Assembly: GCA_947469885.1 (NCBI GenBank) | Contig: CANIQT010000025.1 | Location: forward strand, 1-58,012 | Source of the DNA: Bacteroidota bacterium | GTDB lineage: Bacteria > Bacteroidota > Bacteroidia > 2-12-FULL-35-15 | Length of the DNA: 58,012 nt | Direction: 5' to 3' | In this document: positions 29,201-39,000 of the stretch, piece by piece | Position numbering within the stretch: position 1 is the stretch's first letter | Layout: every line of letters starts with the position of its first letter | Notes under the pieces: model-generated | Seen by the model: only the letters and a program-made list of their open reading frames with translations | Told to the model about the DNA's origin: nothing | Database searches by the model: none | Translations under genes and position numbers: made by a program

Positions 29201-32136
29201 GAATTATTAATAATGGTGTCATTAATAGTAGAAGTGTTTTGTGTAGTCAAACTTTCTCCGGTTGTATTTGCATTGTCTCCAGCTATCCATGTAAACGTAC
29301 TTGGTGTGGCAGATGTTAAAGGTAGATTTAATGCAGCACCGCTACAAATAGTCATGGCATTTGCACTGGTCATCACTGGCAATGGATTTACCAAAACCGA
29401 AACAGTTTGTGTGGCTCCCGAACAGCCGCCAACAGTAGTTATTGGAGTAACTGTATAGTTTACTGTTTGAGGAATAGTGGATGTGTTTACAATCGTATTG
29501 TTGATGGTGGAAGTACTTTGCAAGGTTAAACTTTCACCAGTGGTATTGGTATTATTAGTAGCAATCCATGTAAACGTACCCGCAAGAGAAGATGTTAATG
29601 GGATATTAACCGTACCTCCACTACAAATGGTTGCCGAAGCAGAGCTGGTTACAGTAGCAGTTGGATTAACTGTTACTGTTAATATTTGCTGTGCTGTACT
29701 TCCGCAACCTCCTATTGTTGCCGTTGGAGTAACGGTATAGGTTACTGTCTCAACTGCCCCTGTAGTGTTAATGAGGGTATTGTTGATGGTAGAAGTATTT
29801 TGCAACGTGGTACTTTCCCCAGTGGTATTCGGATTGTTGGTAGCAATCCAAGTAAACGTTGAAGGAACTGTTGCTGTTAATGGAATATTCAAAGTAGTAC
29901 CCGAACAGATAGTTGCTGTGGAAGCACTGGTAATACTTGGAGTTGGATTTACTGTTACTGTAACTGTTTGTGTAGCTCCCGAACAGGTACCTAATGTCGC
30001 AATTGGAGTAACCGAATAGGTTACTGTTTGAGGCACGGTTGATGTATTGATAAGTGTATTGTTCAACGTAGAAGTAGTTTGCAAGGTTGTACTTTCGCCC
30101 GTAACATTAATGTTATCGGCTGCTATCCATGTAAATGTGCCTGGCAAATTGGAGGTAAGTGGAATATTAACCGTACCGCCACTGCATATAGTAGCTGTAG
30201 CAGAAGAGGACATTACTGGTGAAGGATTGACAACCACTGCAGTTGAGGTTGCCGTATAAACACAACTTGTTCCATTAACCAGTACCGTAACGGTGTATGC
30301 CCCCGCCATTGCTGCTGTTGCATTAGGTATAACAGGATTCTGAACCGCTGAAGCAAATCCGTTTGGTCCTGTCCACGAATAAGTGGCATCTGGTGATGAC
30401 TGCACAAATAAATTTATGGTACCTCCTGCACAGACGGGCGAATTAGTTGTTGCCGTTGGAGGTTGGCAGGCAATTGTTGAAATTGGAGTATCGGTAGTTC
30501 CCTGAATAGGACAGCCACCACTATCAAAAATAGTGGGGTTACTGCCGGTGTTATACCCATAGCCCGAGAAAAAACCGGTGCCATATATTCGAAATCGATT
30601 GGCAACAGTGCCCGCGCAGAGCAGCACAATACAATCGGATGTTACTACCACTCTGAATTTTATTTGAGTGCTGTCCGCTCCTGTTGGCGAATTAAGAATA
30701 GTTCCCCCTGCTACATTGGTTGCTCCTGTTCCAATTCGTATCCGTAATGATTTAGCAGCAGAAAAATACTCTCCCTGGTCATCCCCTAAATTGTCTGTTT
30801 TTACACCTGCATTGGGACCAAACGTTATGTTCATCGAACCGGGAACATATATACAATTAATTGGAAAAGTATCTACAATGTAAGTATTGATGGAAGGGTT
30901 TGACCCAATGTTTTTTATACTTGCCGTGTATTCCAACGTATCACCAGCCACTACTGTACCCCCGTTTAAATCAACAACCGACAAACCTCCTCTGTCGTCC
31001 GGCTCAAACACATCAATAGTTGAGGTTACCACCTGAGTCAGATAGGTTTCACCCCCTGTCTTTTGGCGAATGGTGCAAGAAGTTGCATTGTTTCCAATGT
31101 ATAATTTTGCGGTGTTATCGGGAACAAAAATATTTACATCATGCCCTAACGTATTTCCGTAAAGTGGGTTTCGGTAGGGATTCATCACCCCGTTGTTGGA
31201 AATGGTACTGTTGAACACATCGTTCTGCGGATGAAGTGCATCTGAAATAGGTTTGAATGTTCCGGCACCGTTAAACAACAAAGAATCACCTTTAAAATTT
31301 GATGAGCACGATTGTATTACCGCACCACGGTCACCATCAAACGCTACCAGCCCAAGTTCAAGTCTCACCGGACCTGTTGGAGGAGTTAAGAATCCTGAAA
31401 GAGGAATATCAGTAACAGTATTACCCGGAGAAGATACATTTGTTAATCCGTTAAATACCGTCAGGTTGCGCATAGACATTAAATCGTTTCTGTAAACAAT
31501 TACAATTGCCCACCCTCCCCAACGGTTTACACTATTTCCTGTGTTGCCAGCAGTATTATCATTCAACAACGGCATATCAGCAACAGTGTATCGTGCGTTT
31601 CTGCCGGCTGCCTGCACAATACTGGTAATGTTAACAAAGTTGTGATATGATTTATAACCCTGATTGTTGTTATATTGATTTGCTCCGGTTGCTGTTAATG
31701 TGGTATATGCACCATTATTTACTTTTAATTTGCAGCTTGCTCTTGTAGCCCAATGACTACCATCAGGTGCTCCTGTTTCTCCGCCTGCTGCCCAATACAA
31801 ACCTGCAAACGAAATTAAACTACAATTGGGCAACGCCAAACTATCGCTGCTCGACATAAAGGTGGCTGCATCTGCATCAATGTCCACGTAGTTCTGAACA
31901 AAGTCATTGTCCACCCCAACACCATTGGGAGCAGCCTCCGCATGGGCTGTAGTACAGGCATGGCTCAAACAAGAACCATTGCCAGATGTTGCACCACAAC
32001 CCGCAGCAGCATTACCTATCATTGTTATCCCTCCCTTTTGAGTTACACCAAAACGTATGGTAAACGGGGTTATCAACTGAGCTAAAGAAATGTAGCTAAT
32101 GGATAACAATACGATTGAAAGTAAAAGTTTTTTCAT
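23269..32136 (-). CDS. Giant Ig/PKD-like repeat adhesin with type B T9SS C-terminal domain
   Basis: 2955 residues. A signal peptide (MKKLLLSIVLLSISYISLAQ) is followed by a ~380-residue N-terminal domain (FAGLYWAAGGETGAPDG, WGGWAIVIVYRND) and a DUF11-like domain (DTLEYTASIKNIGSNPSI). Then come 11 units of about 93 residues (ATICSGxxxNIPLT, FTWIAxDNxNTTGES, PQTVTYTVTPTA), two units of about 80 (FSYATSTFCQ type), seven of about 89 (VSAGADATVCLSG, GTFNNPSLAGAIYTPSAGDIAAG), three more of the FSYA type and a PKD domain (YFWVFGDGTTS). The end (VPNVFTPNNDQIND, YDRWGLKLYEW, GWDGRNANG) is a gliding-associated type B domain. It is probably a long surface fibre for adhesion or gliding; this is inference. 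Confidence 0.92.
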   Translation of the reverse strand: MKKLLLSIVLLSISYISLAQLITPFTIRFGVTQKGGITMIGNAAAGCGATSGNGSCLSHACTTAHAEAAPNGVGVDNDFVQNYVDIDADAATFMSSSDSLALPNCSLISFAGLYWAAGGETGAPDGSHWATRASCKLKVNNGAYTTLTATGANQYNNNQGYKSYHNFVNITSIVQAAGRNARYTVADMPLLNDNTAGNTGNSVNRWGGWAIVIVYRNDLMSMRNLTVFNGLTNVSSPGNTVTDIPLSGFLTPPTGPVRLELGLVAFDGDRGAVIQSCSSNFKGDSLLFNGAGTFKPISDALHPQNDVFNSTISNNGVMNPYRNPLYGNTLGHDVNIFVPDNTAKLYIGNNATSCTIRQKTGGETYLTQVVTSTIDVFEPDDRGGLSVVDLNGGTVVAGDTLEYTASIKNIGSNPSINTYIVDTFPINCIYVPGSMNITFGPNAGVKTDNLGDDQGEYFSAAKSLRIRIGTGATNVAGGTILNSPTGADSTQIKFRVVVTSDCIVLLCAGTVANRFRIYGTGFFSGYGYNTGSNPTIFDSGGCPIQGTTDTPISTIACQPPTATTNSPVCAGGTINLFVQSSPDATYSWTGPNGFASAVQNPVIPNATAAMAGAYTVTVLVNGTSCVYTATSTAVVVNPSPVMSSSATATICSGGTVNIPLTSNLPGTFTWIAADNINVTGESTTLQTTSTLNNTLINTSTVPQTVTYSVTPIATLGTCSGATQTVTVTVNPTPSITSASTATICSGTTLNIPLTATVPSTFTWIATNNPNTTGESTTLQNTSTINNTLINTTGAVETVTYTVTPTATIGGCGSTAQQILTVTVNPTATVTSSASATICSGGTVNIPLTSSLAGTFTWIATNNTNTTGESLTLQSTSTINNTIVNTSTIPQTVNYTVTPITTVGGCSGATQTVSVLVNPLPVMTSANAMTICSGAALNLPLTSATPSTFTWIAGDNANTTGESLTTQNTSTINDTIINNSAVPQTVTYTVTPTATAGACVGATQTVTVTVNPTPTITSSSTATVCSGVQLAIGLTSSVPSTFTWIAGNNANTTGESLTLQNSSTINNTIINNTTVPQTVTYTVTPTATSGGCIGTANQTVTVTVNPAPNVTSANTATICSGSAVNIPLTSSVPSAFTWIAADNLNVTGESLTLQSTSTLNNTLVNSTSVPQTVVYTVTPTASTGGCAGVPQTVTVIVNPLPIITSPATATICSGQALNIPLTANVPSTFTWIATDNLNTTGESTTLQSTSTINNTIINNTGFVQVVTYTVTPTATSGGCGNAAQQIVTVTVNPLPTTTSSSSATICSGGTVNILLTSSQPGTFTWVAADNTNTTGESLTIQNSSTLNNTIINTSTIPQTVNYSVIVTATVGGCSAATQTVAVLVNPGPVMTSQTSATICSGQTVSIPLTANPGSTFTWVAADNANTTGESLTNQNSSTLSNTIINTSAVPQTVAYTVTPTATVGGCIGAPQTVNVTVNPTPVITLNSNNVTVCSGIQLNIPLSANVPSSFTWIAANNPNTTGESTTLQNSATINNTIINNTAGPQTVIYTVNATATAGGCGNTSPQTITVTVNPSPTLTSSNTATICSGSTLNIPLTSSIPSTFTWIAADNNNTTGESLTLQSTALINNTIINSSLVPQTVTYTVTPTAVSGGCASVLPQIVTVTVNPLDDAAFSYATSTFCQTGTNPTPTITGTLGGTFTSTPAGLVINPATGTVTLASSTLGTYTVTYTTNGICPSSATASITITTSPTSTFTYSGGSFCHGGTNPLPIFNPPASGGVFTSVPAGLVINSTTGEIDLTLSPVGVYTVTNTIAAAGGCSSSTSSVSVTINPNATVSAGADATVCLSGSYTLSGTFGGGAGGVTWSTSGSGTFNNPSLAGAIYTPSAGDIAAGTVTLTITTNDPAGPCPSVSDNMVLTITTAPTVSAGPDVDMCTASPVVLAGTFGGSATSITWTTGGTGTFNDATLPGATYTPSAADIAAGTVTLTITTDDPAGPCGAVSDNVNITVYLSPTVSAGADTAICLSSNYQLSGSFGGSANGITWSTNGSGTFDNTALTNATYTPSAADIATGSVTLTIITNDPTGPCVPAFDNMLLTITTGVPVSAGPNDTICERTNYTLSGSFGGGASSITWTTSGTGTFTPNNTVTNPVYHPSPADVVSQNVVLTITTNDPPGPCGAGTDFMLLHISPAAIVSANHNDTICSGTTYTMLGSYGGSATSVTWTTSGTGTFNNPASPGAIYTPSAADIAAGGVNLTLTTNDPPGPCPALLDVMYLGISPAVVISAGPDDVMCSNTLYTTQGSFSGGATSVLWTTSGTGTFNNPTLATPVYTPSAADISNSVVVLTITSNDPYGPCPALSDAMNLTINPATTSNAGADATICATSQITLSGSVGGGATNMTWTTSGTGTFDNTTIGNATYTPSAADDANLSVTLYLTTNDPPGVCGPVTDTILITITPRDAAGFGYADSVYCQSGVNPTPTVTGLPGGTFIPSSPGLVVNPTTGEITLLSSSVGTYTVMYLTNGPCPDSTYANITITPLFIATFSYAGNLFCENGSPNPVPVYVPGGSGETFTFHPAGLVINPNTGEVDLIASTPGTYTVINTILPQQGCALAVDSTTITITPLDNATITYPLPLYCANGTNPIPTITGLPGGVFTSTLGGSINSSTGEITLPVTPGVYNVTYTTNGACPNADTVPVTITAPPISDAGPLQNLGCGDSLQLNGTNSSSGPNFTYLWSTGGGNIVSGGGTPTATVNQAGVYTLLVTDLTTGCTQTDTVSVIDLPPPVASFTYSPNPATGHVPLTVTFTNTSTNANTYFWVFGDGTTSTLQDPTHTFVSIGVFAVVLYVTNNGHCVDSTEILVVTYPTYAIIVPNVFTPNNDQINDLFFINTTGVAEINCYIYDRWGLKLYEWHTLEGGWDGRNANGKEAPDGTYFYIYDLKDADNGEHADHGSFMLIRQ
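24775..26648 (-). repeat. Seven ~267-bp coding repeats (SAGADATVC family)
   Basis: Units of about 89 residues share SAGxDxxxCxxxxYTLSGSFGG, TWTTSGTGTFNN and YTPSAADIAAGxVTLTITTNDPxGPC. Boundaries are approximate. At protein level the units are more diverged than the 72-mers at 3033-4328. Confidence 0.85.
27140..30230 (-). repeat. Eleven ~281-bp coding repeats (TATICSG family)
   Basis: Units of about 93 residues share TATICSGxxxNIPLTSxxPSTFTWIA, NTTGESLTLQ and NTIINxTxVPQTVTYTVTPTA. Boundaries are approximate. Confidence 0.88.
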
Positions 32137-32532
32137 TTGATATGGTTTATTATTTTTTCTGAAAATGGAAATATATTCTTATTGTTTTTTTGATGATTAC
32201 CTGCTCGCTTCTAAGTTATACGCAACTATTTGTATCTAGTTTCAAATCAGCTACATTAATAACGCCAACAAAGGTGCAAAAGAAAAACCTATTTATCAAC
32301 AAAATGCGTTTAACTTATTAACACCCTTATAAACAAGACGTTTTTTTTATATGAAAGGTTGCATGTAAACAGAATTACTTTTCAACTAAATGATGCAATT
32401 TTATTGGGGAAATGAAAGAAATGAATAGGTTTCGTTTTTTTGCCTTTTGCGAAAACAGACAAAAGAGAATTTTTATGCTGATAATTTATTCAGGAACACA
32501 TCACCTCAGTTACTTTTTTGTATTATCAATGT
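32137..32532. other. Upstream region of the giant adhesin gene
   Basis: No gene seen. AT-rich, and it should hold the promoter of the 23269-32136 gene. The nearest match is CACCTTTG on the minus strand (about 32270-32277), which lacks the TA of the -7 box, so I do not call it. Confidence 0.4.
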
Positions 32533-32910
32533 AAGGAATAGGACAAAACAACTGTTTTGAGACTATGTCAAGCTAAGGAATAAACTAAAACAACTGTTTT
32601 GATGTATTGTCTATGTAAGGAATAGGACAAAACAACTGTTTTGAGACTATGTCAAGCTAAGGAATAAACTAAAACAACTGTTTTGATGTATTGTCTATGT
32701 AGGGAATGGACTAAAACAACTGTTTTGACAAATTAGCTATTTAGGGAATGAAGCAAAACAATCGTTTTTGGAAATTAGCTAGTTGGGGAATGCGTCCAAA
32801 CAACTGTTTTGACTCATAAGCTATGTAGGGAATGGAACCAAACAGTTGTTTTGATGTATTAGCTATCTTGACATGAAGGCAAAACGATTGTTTTGGTCTT
32901 ATCCTGAATT
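32533..32910. repeat. 42-bp tandem array, 9 units in perfect phase, each with a CAAAAC-N4-GTTTTG dyad
   Basis: Units start at 32533 and every 42 bp to 32869, with no indel over 378 bp. Units 1 and 3 are identical and units 2 and 4 are identical, so an 84-bp block was duplicated recently. Each unit starts near A/GGGAATG or AAGGAAT and carries a dyad with arms CAAAAC and GTTTTG, or one change from them. The four bases between vary (AACT, AATC, AGTT, GATT) while the arms are kept. The array lies between two minus-strand giant adhesin genes, just beyond the 3' terminator of the second. Confidence 0.96.
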
Positions 32911-32941
32911 GGTAAAACCGAAAAACAAAAATTAGTTAAGC

Positions 32942-32978
32942 AAAAACGCGACAGATTATTAAAAACCTGTCGCGTTTG
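32942..32978 (-). terminator. Intrinsic terminator of the 2167-residue adhesin gene
   Basis: AAACGCGACAG (32944-32954) and CTGTCGCGTTT (32967-32977) form an 11-bp perfect stem; the minus strand continues into T residues. Confidence 0.88.
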
Positions 32979-33007
32979 TGTGTATTGCTTAACAAGTAGC
33001 TATGGAT

Positions 33008-36000
33008 CTAATGAACCAGCGTAAAGAATCCTTGGTCGGTATGCTCAACTCCATCAAATCCTGCACTCTTTATTATATAATAGTAAGTGCCGTCTTCTGA
33101 TTTAGCTCCCATTTTGTTTATTCCATCCCACCCTTTGGTAATGTCTGTCCAGTCATATACTTTTATTCCCCAACGGTCGTAAAGCTCGCCTGTAAAAGTG
33201 TTAACTCCCGTGTAAGTAACCGTAAAATAATCATTGTTTAAGTCGCCATTCGGGCTGAACACGTTTGGTATCAATAACGTGTAACCATCATAAACAATAA
33301 TAACTTCTGTAGTAGTATCTGTACATCCACCCACCGAAGCAATCAAAGTTACTGTATAAGTTCCGGTAGTAGTATATGTTACGGTAGGATTGGTTGCAAA
33401 CGAACTAGAAGGATTTCCTCCCGGAAACAACCAAGTGTAAGAAGTAGCACCTGAACTTGTATTGGTAAAATTAACAATCAATGGAGGTGTTCCTGCTGTT
33501 GGATTAGCGGTAAAACCTGCTGTGGGTCCTGCAGAAGTATTCACTGATACAGTGCTTGTGGAAACACAACCTGTAACTGGATTGGTAACCGTTAATGTAT
33601 AAGTTCCTGCTTGGTTTACTGTTGGAGTAAGCGTTGTTCCTCCCGATACCACACCTGCTGTAGGCGCCCAACTGTAAGTACATCCTGAAGAGCCTGTTCC
33701 GTTTAATACAAGAGAACTTGCTCCACACGACAACGTTTGGTTTGGTCCGGCATTGGCTGCAGGTGAAGCATTGATCACAATCTGCTGTGTGGTGGATGCA
33801 GGGCATGGTCCAGGGGTGTTATAAGTAATAGTATAAGTACCCGGTGTGCTAGTTGATAGTGTAATCAATCCAGAAGAATTGATAGACAAACCAGCAGTAG
33901 AACTAAATGTTCCTCCGGCAGTAGTTACAGAAGCCGGGCTCACCGTTCCTGTTTGGCAATAAGGGCTACCATTATAAGCAAACGAAGGGTCTTGGATTGC
34001 GCTAATAGTTATAGTTGAACTTGAAACTACTGCAGGGCAACCTCCAGCTGCAGGAATACTATTTGTTACAGTATAACTTCCCGCTGGTACACTTGTAAGT
34101 GTTACCTGTCCAGTTGTTGAATTGATTACTAATCCGCCCGTGGCTGTAAAAGTACCAGCAACACCTCCCGCAACAAAAGTTGGGAAAGGGTCAGGTAAAT
34201 TCTGACAGTATGGACTTCCAGTATAACTAAATCCTGAAATTGGAGCTGCTGTAATTGTAATAGAAGCAGAAGAAGTTGAAGGCGGACATCCTGCAGCGCT
34301 AACAATGTTGGTTACGGTGTAAGTTCCTGGGGTACTCGACAATAGATTAACAGCACCTGTGGTTGAATTTAACGACAAACCAAGAGGTATGGAAGTAAAC
34401 GCACCTGCTACTCCACCACCCGTATAAGTAGGATTTGGGTTAGGCGCATTCTGACAATACGGTGATGATACGTAACTAAAAGTAGATACAGGAGGAATAT
34501 TAATTGTAATAGTAGAAGTACTCACCGCAGGTGGACAACCAGCTGCTCCGGGTACTGTATTGGTTACGGTATACGTTCCTGGAATACTTAAACCTAAATC
34601 AACCAAACCAGTTTGCCCATCAATGGACAAACCGATGGTCGAAGTAAATGTTCCTGCAACACCTCCACCATTAAATGTAGGTGAAGGATTTCCTACTCCT
34701 TGACAATAAGGAGAACCGGTATAACTAAAGGTGGCAAGTGGTGCAGCCACAATGGTAATAGAAGAGCTGTCAATAGCATTCGGACATCCGCTTCCCGTTA
34801 CTGAATTATAAACCATGTATGTTCCTGGAGTGCTGGATGCCAATGTTACAACTCCAGTAGATGAATTGATTAATAAACCTAATGAAGATGTAAATGTTCC
34901 AGCTATTCCACCATTAGTAAAGACAGGTGAAGGGTTGGCTGCACTCTGACAATAAGGACTTGCAGGATAATTGAAGGATGCTACCAAAGTACCTACTATA
35001 GTTATAGTGGAGGTATAAGTAACAGTACCGCATGCCGCTGAAACAATTTGATTGGTTACAGTATAAGTTCCAGGTGAAGAAGTTGCCAATGTTACCAAGC
35101 CAGTGTTAGGGTCAATTACCAATCCAGCTGTGGAAGAGAAGGTACCAGCTGTACCTCCGTTCGCAAATGTTGGAGAAGGGTCGTTGCCCAACTGACAATA
35201 AGGAGAAGCGGTGTAGCTAAAATCGGCAACAGGAGGCGCAACAATGGTGATGGTAGCTGTTGCAGTTGCAGCTGCACATCCTCCAGAGGCAGCAATATCA
35301 TTAGTTACAGTGTAAGTTCCGGGAGTACTTGTGGCAAGTGTAACCGTACCTGTTCCGGGGTCAATTACTAACCCAGAAGGAGTGGATGAAAAAACTCCCG
35401 CTCCTCCTCCACCAATAAAATTAGGGATAGGGTTGTTTGAAGTTTGACAATAAGGATTTGCTATGTAATCAAAAGTGGCAATAGCAACAGTGTTTATGAC
35501 TATGGTTGCTGTTTCAACAACTTGAGGGCAACCGCCTGCTGCTGCAATGGTATTGGTAACAGTATATGTTCCGGGTGTACTTGTACCTAAATCAACAACG
35601 CCCGTATTTCCATCAATCACTAAACCAATAGTAGAAGCAAATGCTCCTGCAACTCCACCTCCGCTAAATGTTGGAGAAGGGTTAGCACCTCCTGAACAAT
35701 AAGGGCTTCCCATATAACTAAACGTACCAACAGGAGCTGCGTTTATTGTTATGGTTGAAGTTGCCGACACAGAAGGACATCCACCTGAAGCAGGAATTGA
35801 ATTTGTTACTGTATAGGTTCCGGGAGTACTTAAAGTCAAATCAACTGCTCCTGTATTTGCATCAATCACCAATCCAGGTGAGGATGTAAAGGTTCCACCT
35901 GCTCCTCCTCCGGAATAGGTAGGCGAAGGGTCAGGGCTTCCTTGGCAATAAGGTGTACCTATATAACTAAATGTAGCAACAAAAGCAGTAGCAACTGTAA

Positions 36001-39000
36001 TGGTTGATGTTGCTGTAACAGCAGGACAAGCGCCTGAAGCAGCAATCGTATTAGTCACGGTATAGGTTCCGGGTGTGCTGGATGCTAACGTAACTAATCC
36101 TGTTTGTGGGTCTATCACTAAACCAACAGTTGAAGAATACGTGCCTCCCACTGATCCATTATCCAAAGCAGGTAGTGGGTCATTTCCTCCGGTGCAATAA
36201 GGACTTCCTGTATAACTAAATGTACCAACAGCAGGTGCTTCAATGGTGATGTCGGAAGTAGCAGTTACTGTTGGGCATCCGGTAGGTGATACGGTATTGG
36301 TAACAGTATAATTTCCTGGAGTACTAGTTGACAAAGTAACTAAACCCGTGTTAGCATCAATAACCAAACCAGCGGTTGATGTAAATGTTCCTCCTGTTCC
36401 TCCTCCCGAAAAAGTAGGCAAAGGGTCAGTTCCCGATTGACAATACGGAGTGTTAACATAACTGAATGTAGCCGCAGGAGCAAGAATGATGGTTACCTGT
36501 GCCGAATCAAGAACATCAGGACAACCATCAGAAGCAGGTAATAAATTATATACCCAATACGTTCCGGGGATACTATTAGTAATATCTATATCTCCAGAAT
36601 TAACATCCAACATTAAATCAGGTGAAGGCGTAAAGAAAATACCCGGTTGACCGGAGCCAATAAAATTAGCGGAAACAAGTCCTGCTGTTTGGCAGAAAGG
36701 ATTGCCCGGATAATCAAAAGTTCCGATTGGCAATTCGGTAATGGTAATAGAAGAAGTTGCAGTAACAGCAGGACATCCGCCAGCAGCAGGAATTGTGTTG
36801 GTTACGGTATATGTTCCCGGATTTGAAGTTGATAAATTTACCATTCCTGTTGATGAGTTAATGACCAACCCCGGAGGACCTGTAAACACCCCACCAATAC
36901 CAGCACCAATAAAGGCAGGTAATGGATTAGTTCCTCCTTGACAATACGGTGAATTCAGATAATGAAAAGTTCCTACTGAACCCGGAATAATAGTAATAGT
37001 AGCAGTAGCGGTAACTGCAGGGCATCCGTTGGCAGCAGGGATAGTGTTGGTAACAGTATATGTTCCATTAGCAGAAGTATTGGTATTTACCACTCCTGTT
37101 CCCGGATTAATAACCAAGCCTGCTGGTGTAGACGAAAATGTTCCACCTACCCCAGCGCCTGTAAAGGTTGGTGCAGGATTTACACCTCCTCCGTGACAAT
37201 ATGGTGAGCCAGGATAATTAAAAGTTGCAACTGGCAAAGCAGTGATAGTGATGGTTGCAGTTGCTGTTTGTGCCGGACAAGGTCCAGAAGCAGGAACAGT
37301 GTTGGTTACCGTATAAGTTCCTGCATTACTTGCAGAAAGATTAATCAACCCCGTGTTAGGAAAAATACTCAATCCCGCAGGTGTAGCTGTAAATGTTCCG
37401 GCTATTCCGCCTCCAAAATATGTAGGCGATGGGTTGGTTCCGTTTTTACAAAATGGACTTCCAAGATATATAAAGGATGGAACAAGCGCTGGCGTGATTG
37501 TAACGGTGGCTGTTGCTGTTGCTGCCGGACATCCATTTGCTGCCGGAATAGTGTTGGTAACAGTGTATGAACCAGGAGAAGTTAATGCAGCATTCACCAC
37601 TCCCGTGTTGGGGTCCAATGATAACCCGGCAGGCACAGAAGTAAATACACCTGCAAAAGCATTACCAGTATAAGTAGGTGTTGGATTCACACCCCCAACT
37701 TGGCAAAATGGATTTCCGACATAACTAAAAGCGGCTGACTGCCCAGCAGTAATGGTAATGCTTGATGTTGCTGAAACAGCAGGACAACCCGACATGGCAG
37801 GAATTGAATTGGTAACCGTATAAGTTCCTGGAATACTTGCCATCAAATCTACCACACCGGTGGTGGGGTTAATTACTAACCCGGCAGTAGAAGTAAATGT
37901 TCCGGCTGCACCATTTGCACCATAAGTTGGCGAAGGATTGGCAGCATTCTGACAAAAAGGATTTCCAACATAACTAAAGGTAGGTGCAGGTGTAGCTACA
38001 ATATTAATAACATTGGTGGCAGAACAGCCAGCAAGATGAGAAGTTACCCAATACTGACCGGGATTAGTAATGGTAATGGAAGTAGAATTAGAACCATTAC
38101 TCCACAAATAAGAATCATAAGTGGTTGGCGAAACACTAATGGTGGTAGGACTCCCCTGACAAAGTGCCTGCATTCCGGTTACTACAGGATTGAGGGCAGA
38201 AACACCCGTGGTATCAATAAATACATTTGAGTTTACAACTGTAGTTTGCGCAGGAATTCCATTATCTGTTGCAGTGAAGGTAATGATGTTGTTTCCATAA
38301 TTGGCTAATGTGGCATAAATGAGCACTTGAGCAAAAGCAACATTCCCGTTTACTACTGATAATATAGATGAATTAGGGGTTCCGTTCAAATTAACAGTAA
38401 TAGTGGTGGTTTGATTGGCTTCGGGCGAAAGAAACAAGGCAGACAAAATAAGTGAATCGTTTTCTCCGCAAATCTTAAGTGTGTCACAATTATTTAAACC
38501 AGCCACAATAGGAGCAATATTGGTATTTGCACAAGTGCTAAAGAAAAACGATTGATTATCTAACCAAGAAACACCACTAGGATTAGTGGTACCATTGTAA
38601 GCAGAGCCAGTTGCATTGAAACGACCTATTTGAGCAAAAGTTATTCCATCACCTTTATTTACACCTGCAGTTGCAGGAGTTCCTCCAAAACCATTTACTC
38701 CTCCAGAAACATCGCCAGTAGTCCATTGCATATCACCGTAACAAAAAGCAATGTTATTTCCACTGGAAATTATAGGGTCGGTACCATCTGTAATTATTAA
38801 TTGAAAAGTATTTATTTTATCAGAGTGACTATTAAAATAACCTACTTGCTCCCATTTAATTACCATATAAGTAGGAGTTATTTTGTAATATACCAATCCG
38901 CTACCCGCACTACGTGTATCAACATCCGCCCAAAAAGGAGCAACCATGGCAGGCACTGTTGCCGATGGAAAACCGGTGGAAGTGTAAGTGGCAAAAGGAG

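Noticed and set aside
26648..30259. Many plus-strand open frames of 60-90 codons
   Set aside because: They recur at the period of the minus-strand coding repeats and are complementary-strand shadows of the giant adhesin gene.
32533..32910. CRISPR array
   Set aside because: Units are contiguous at 42 bp with no unique spacers, and there are no cas genes in the window.
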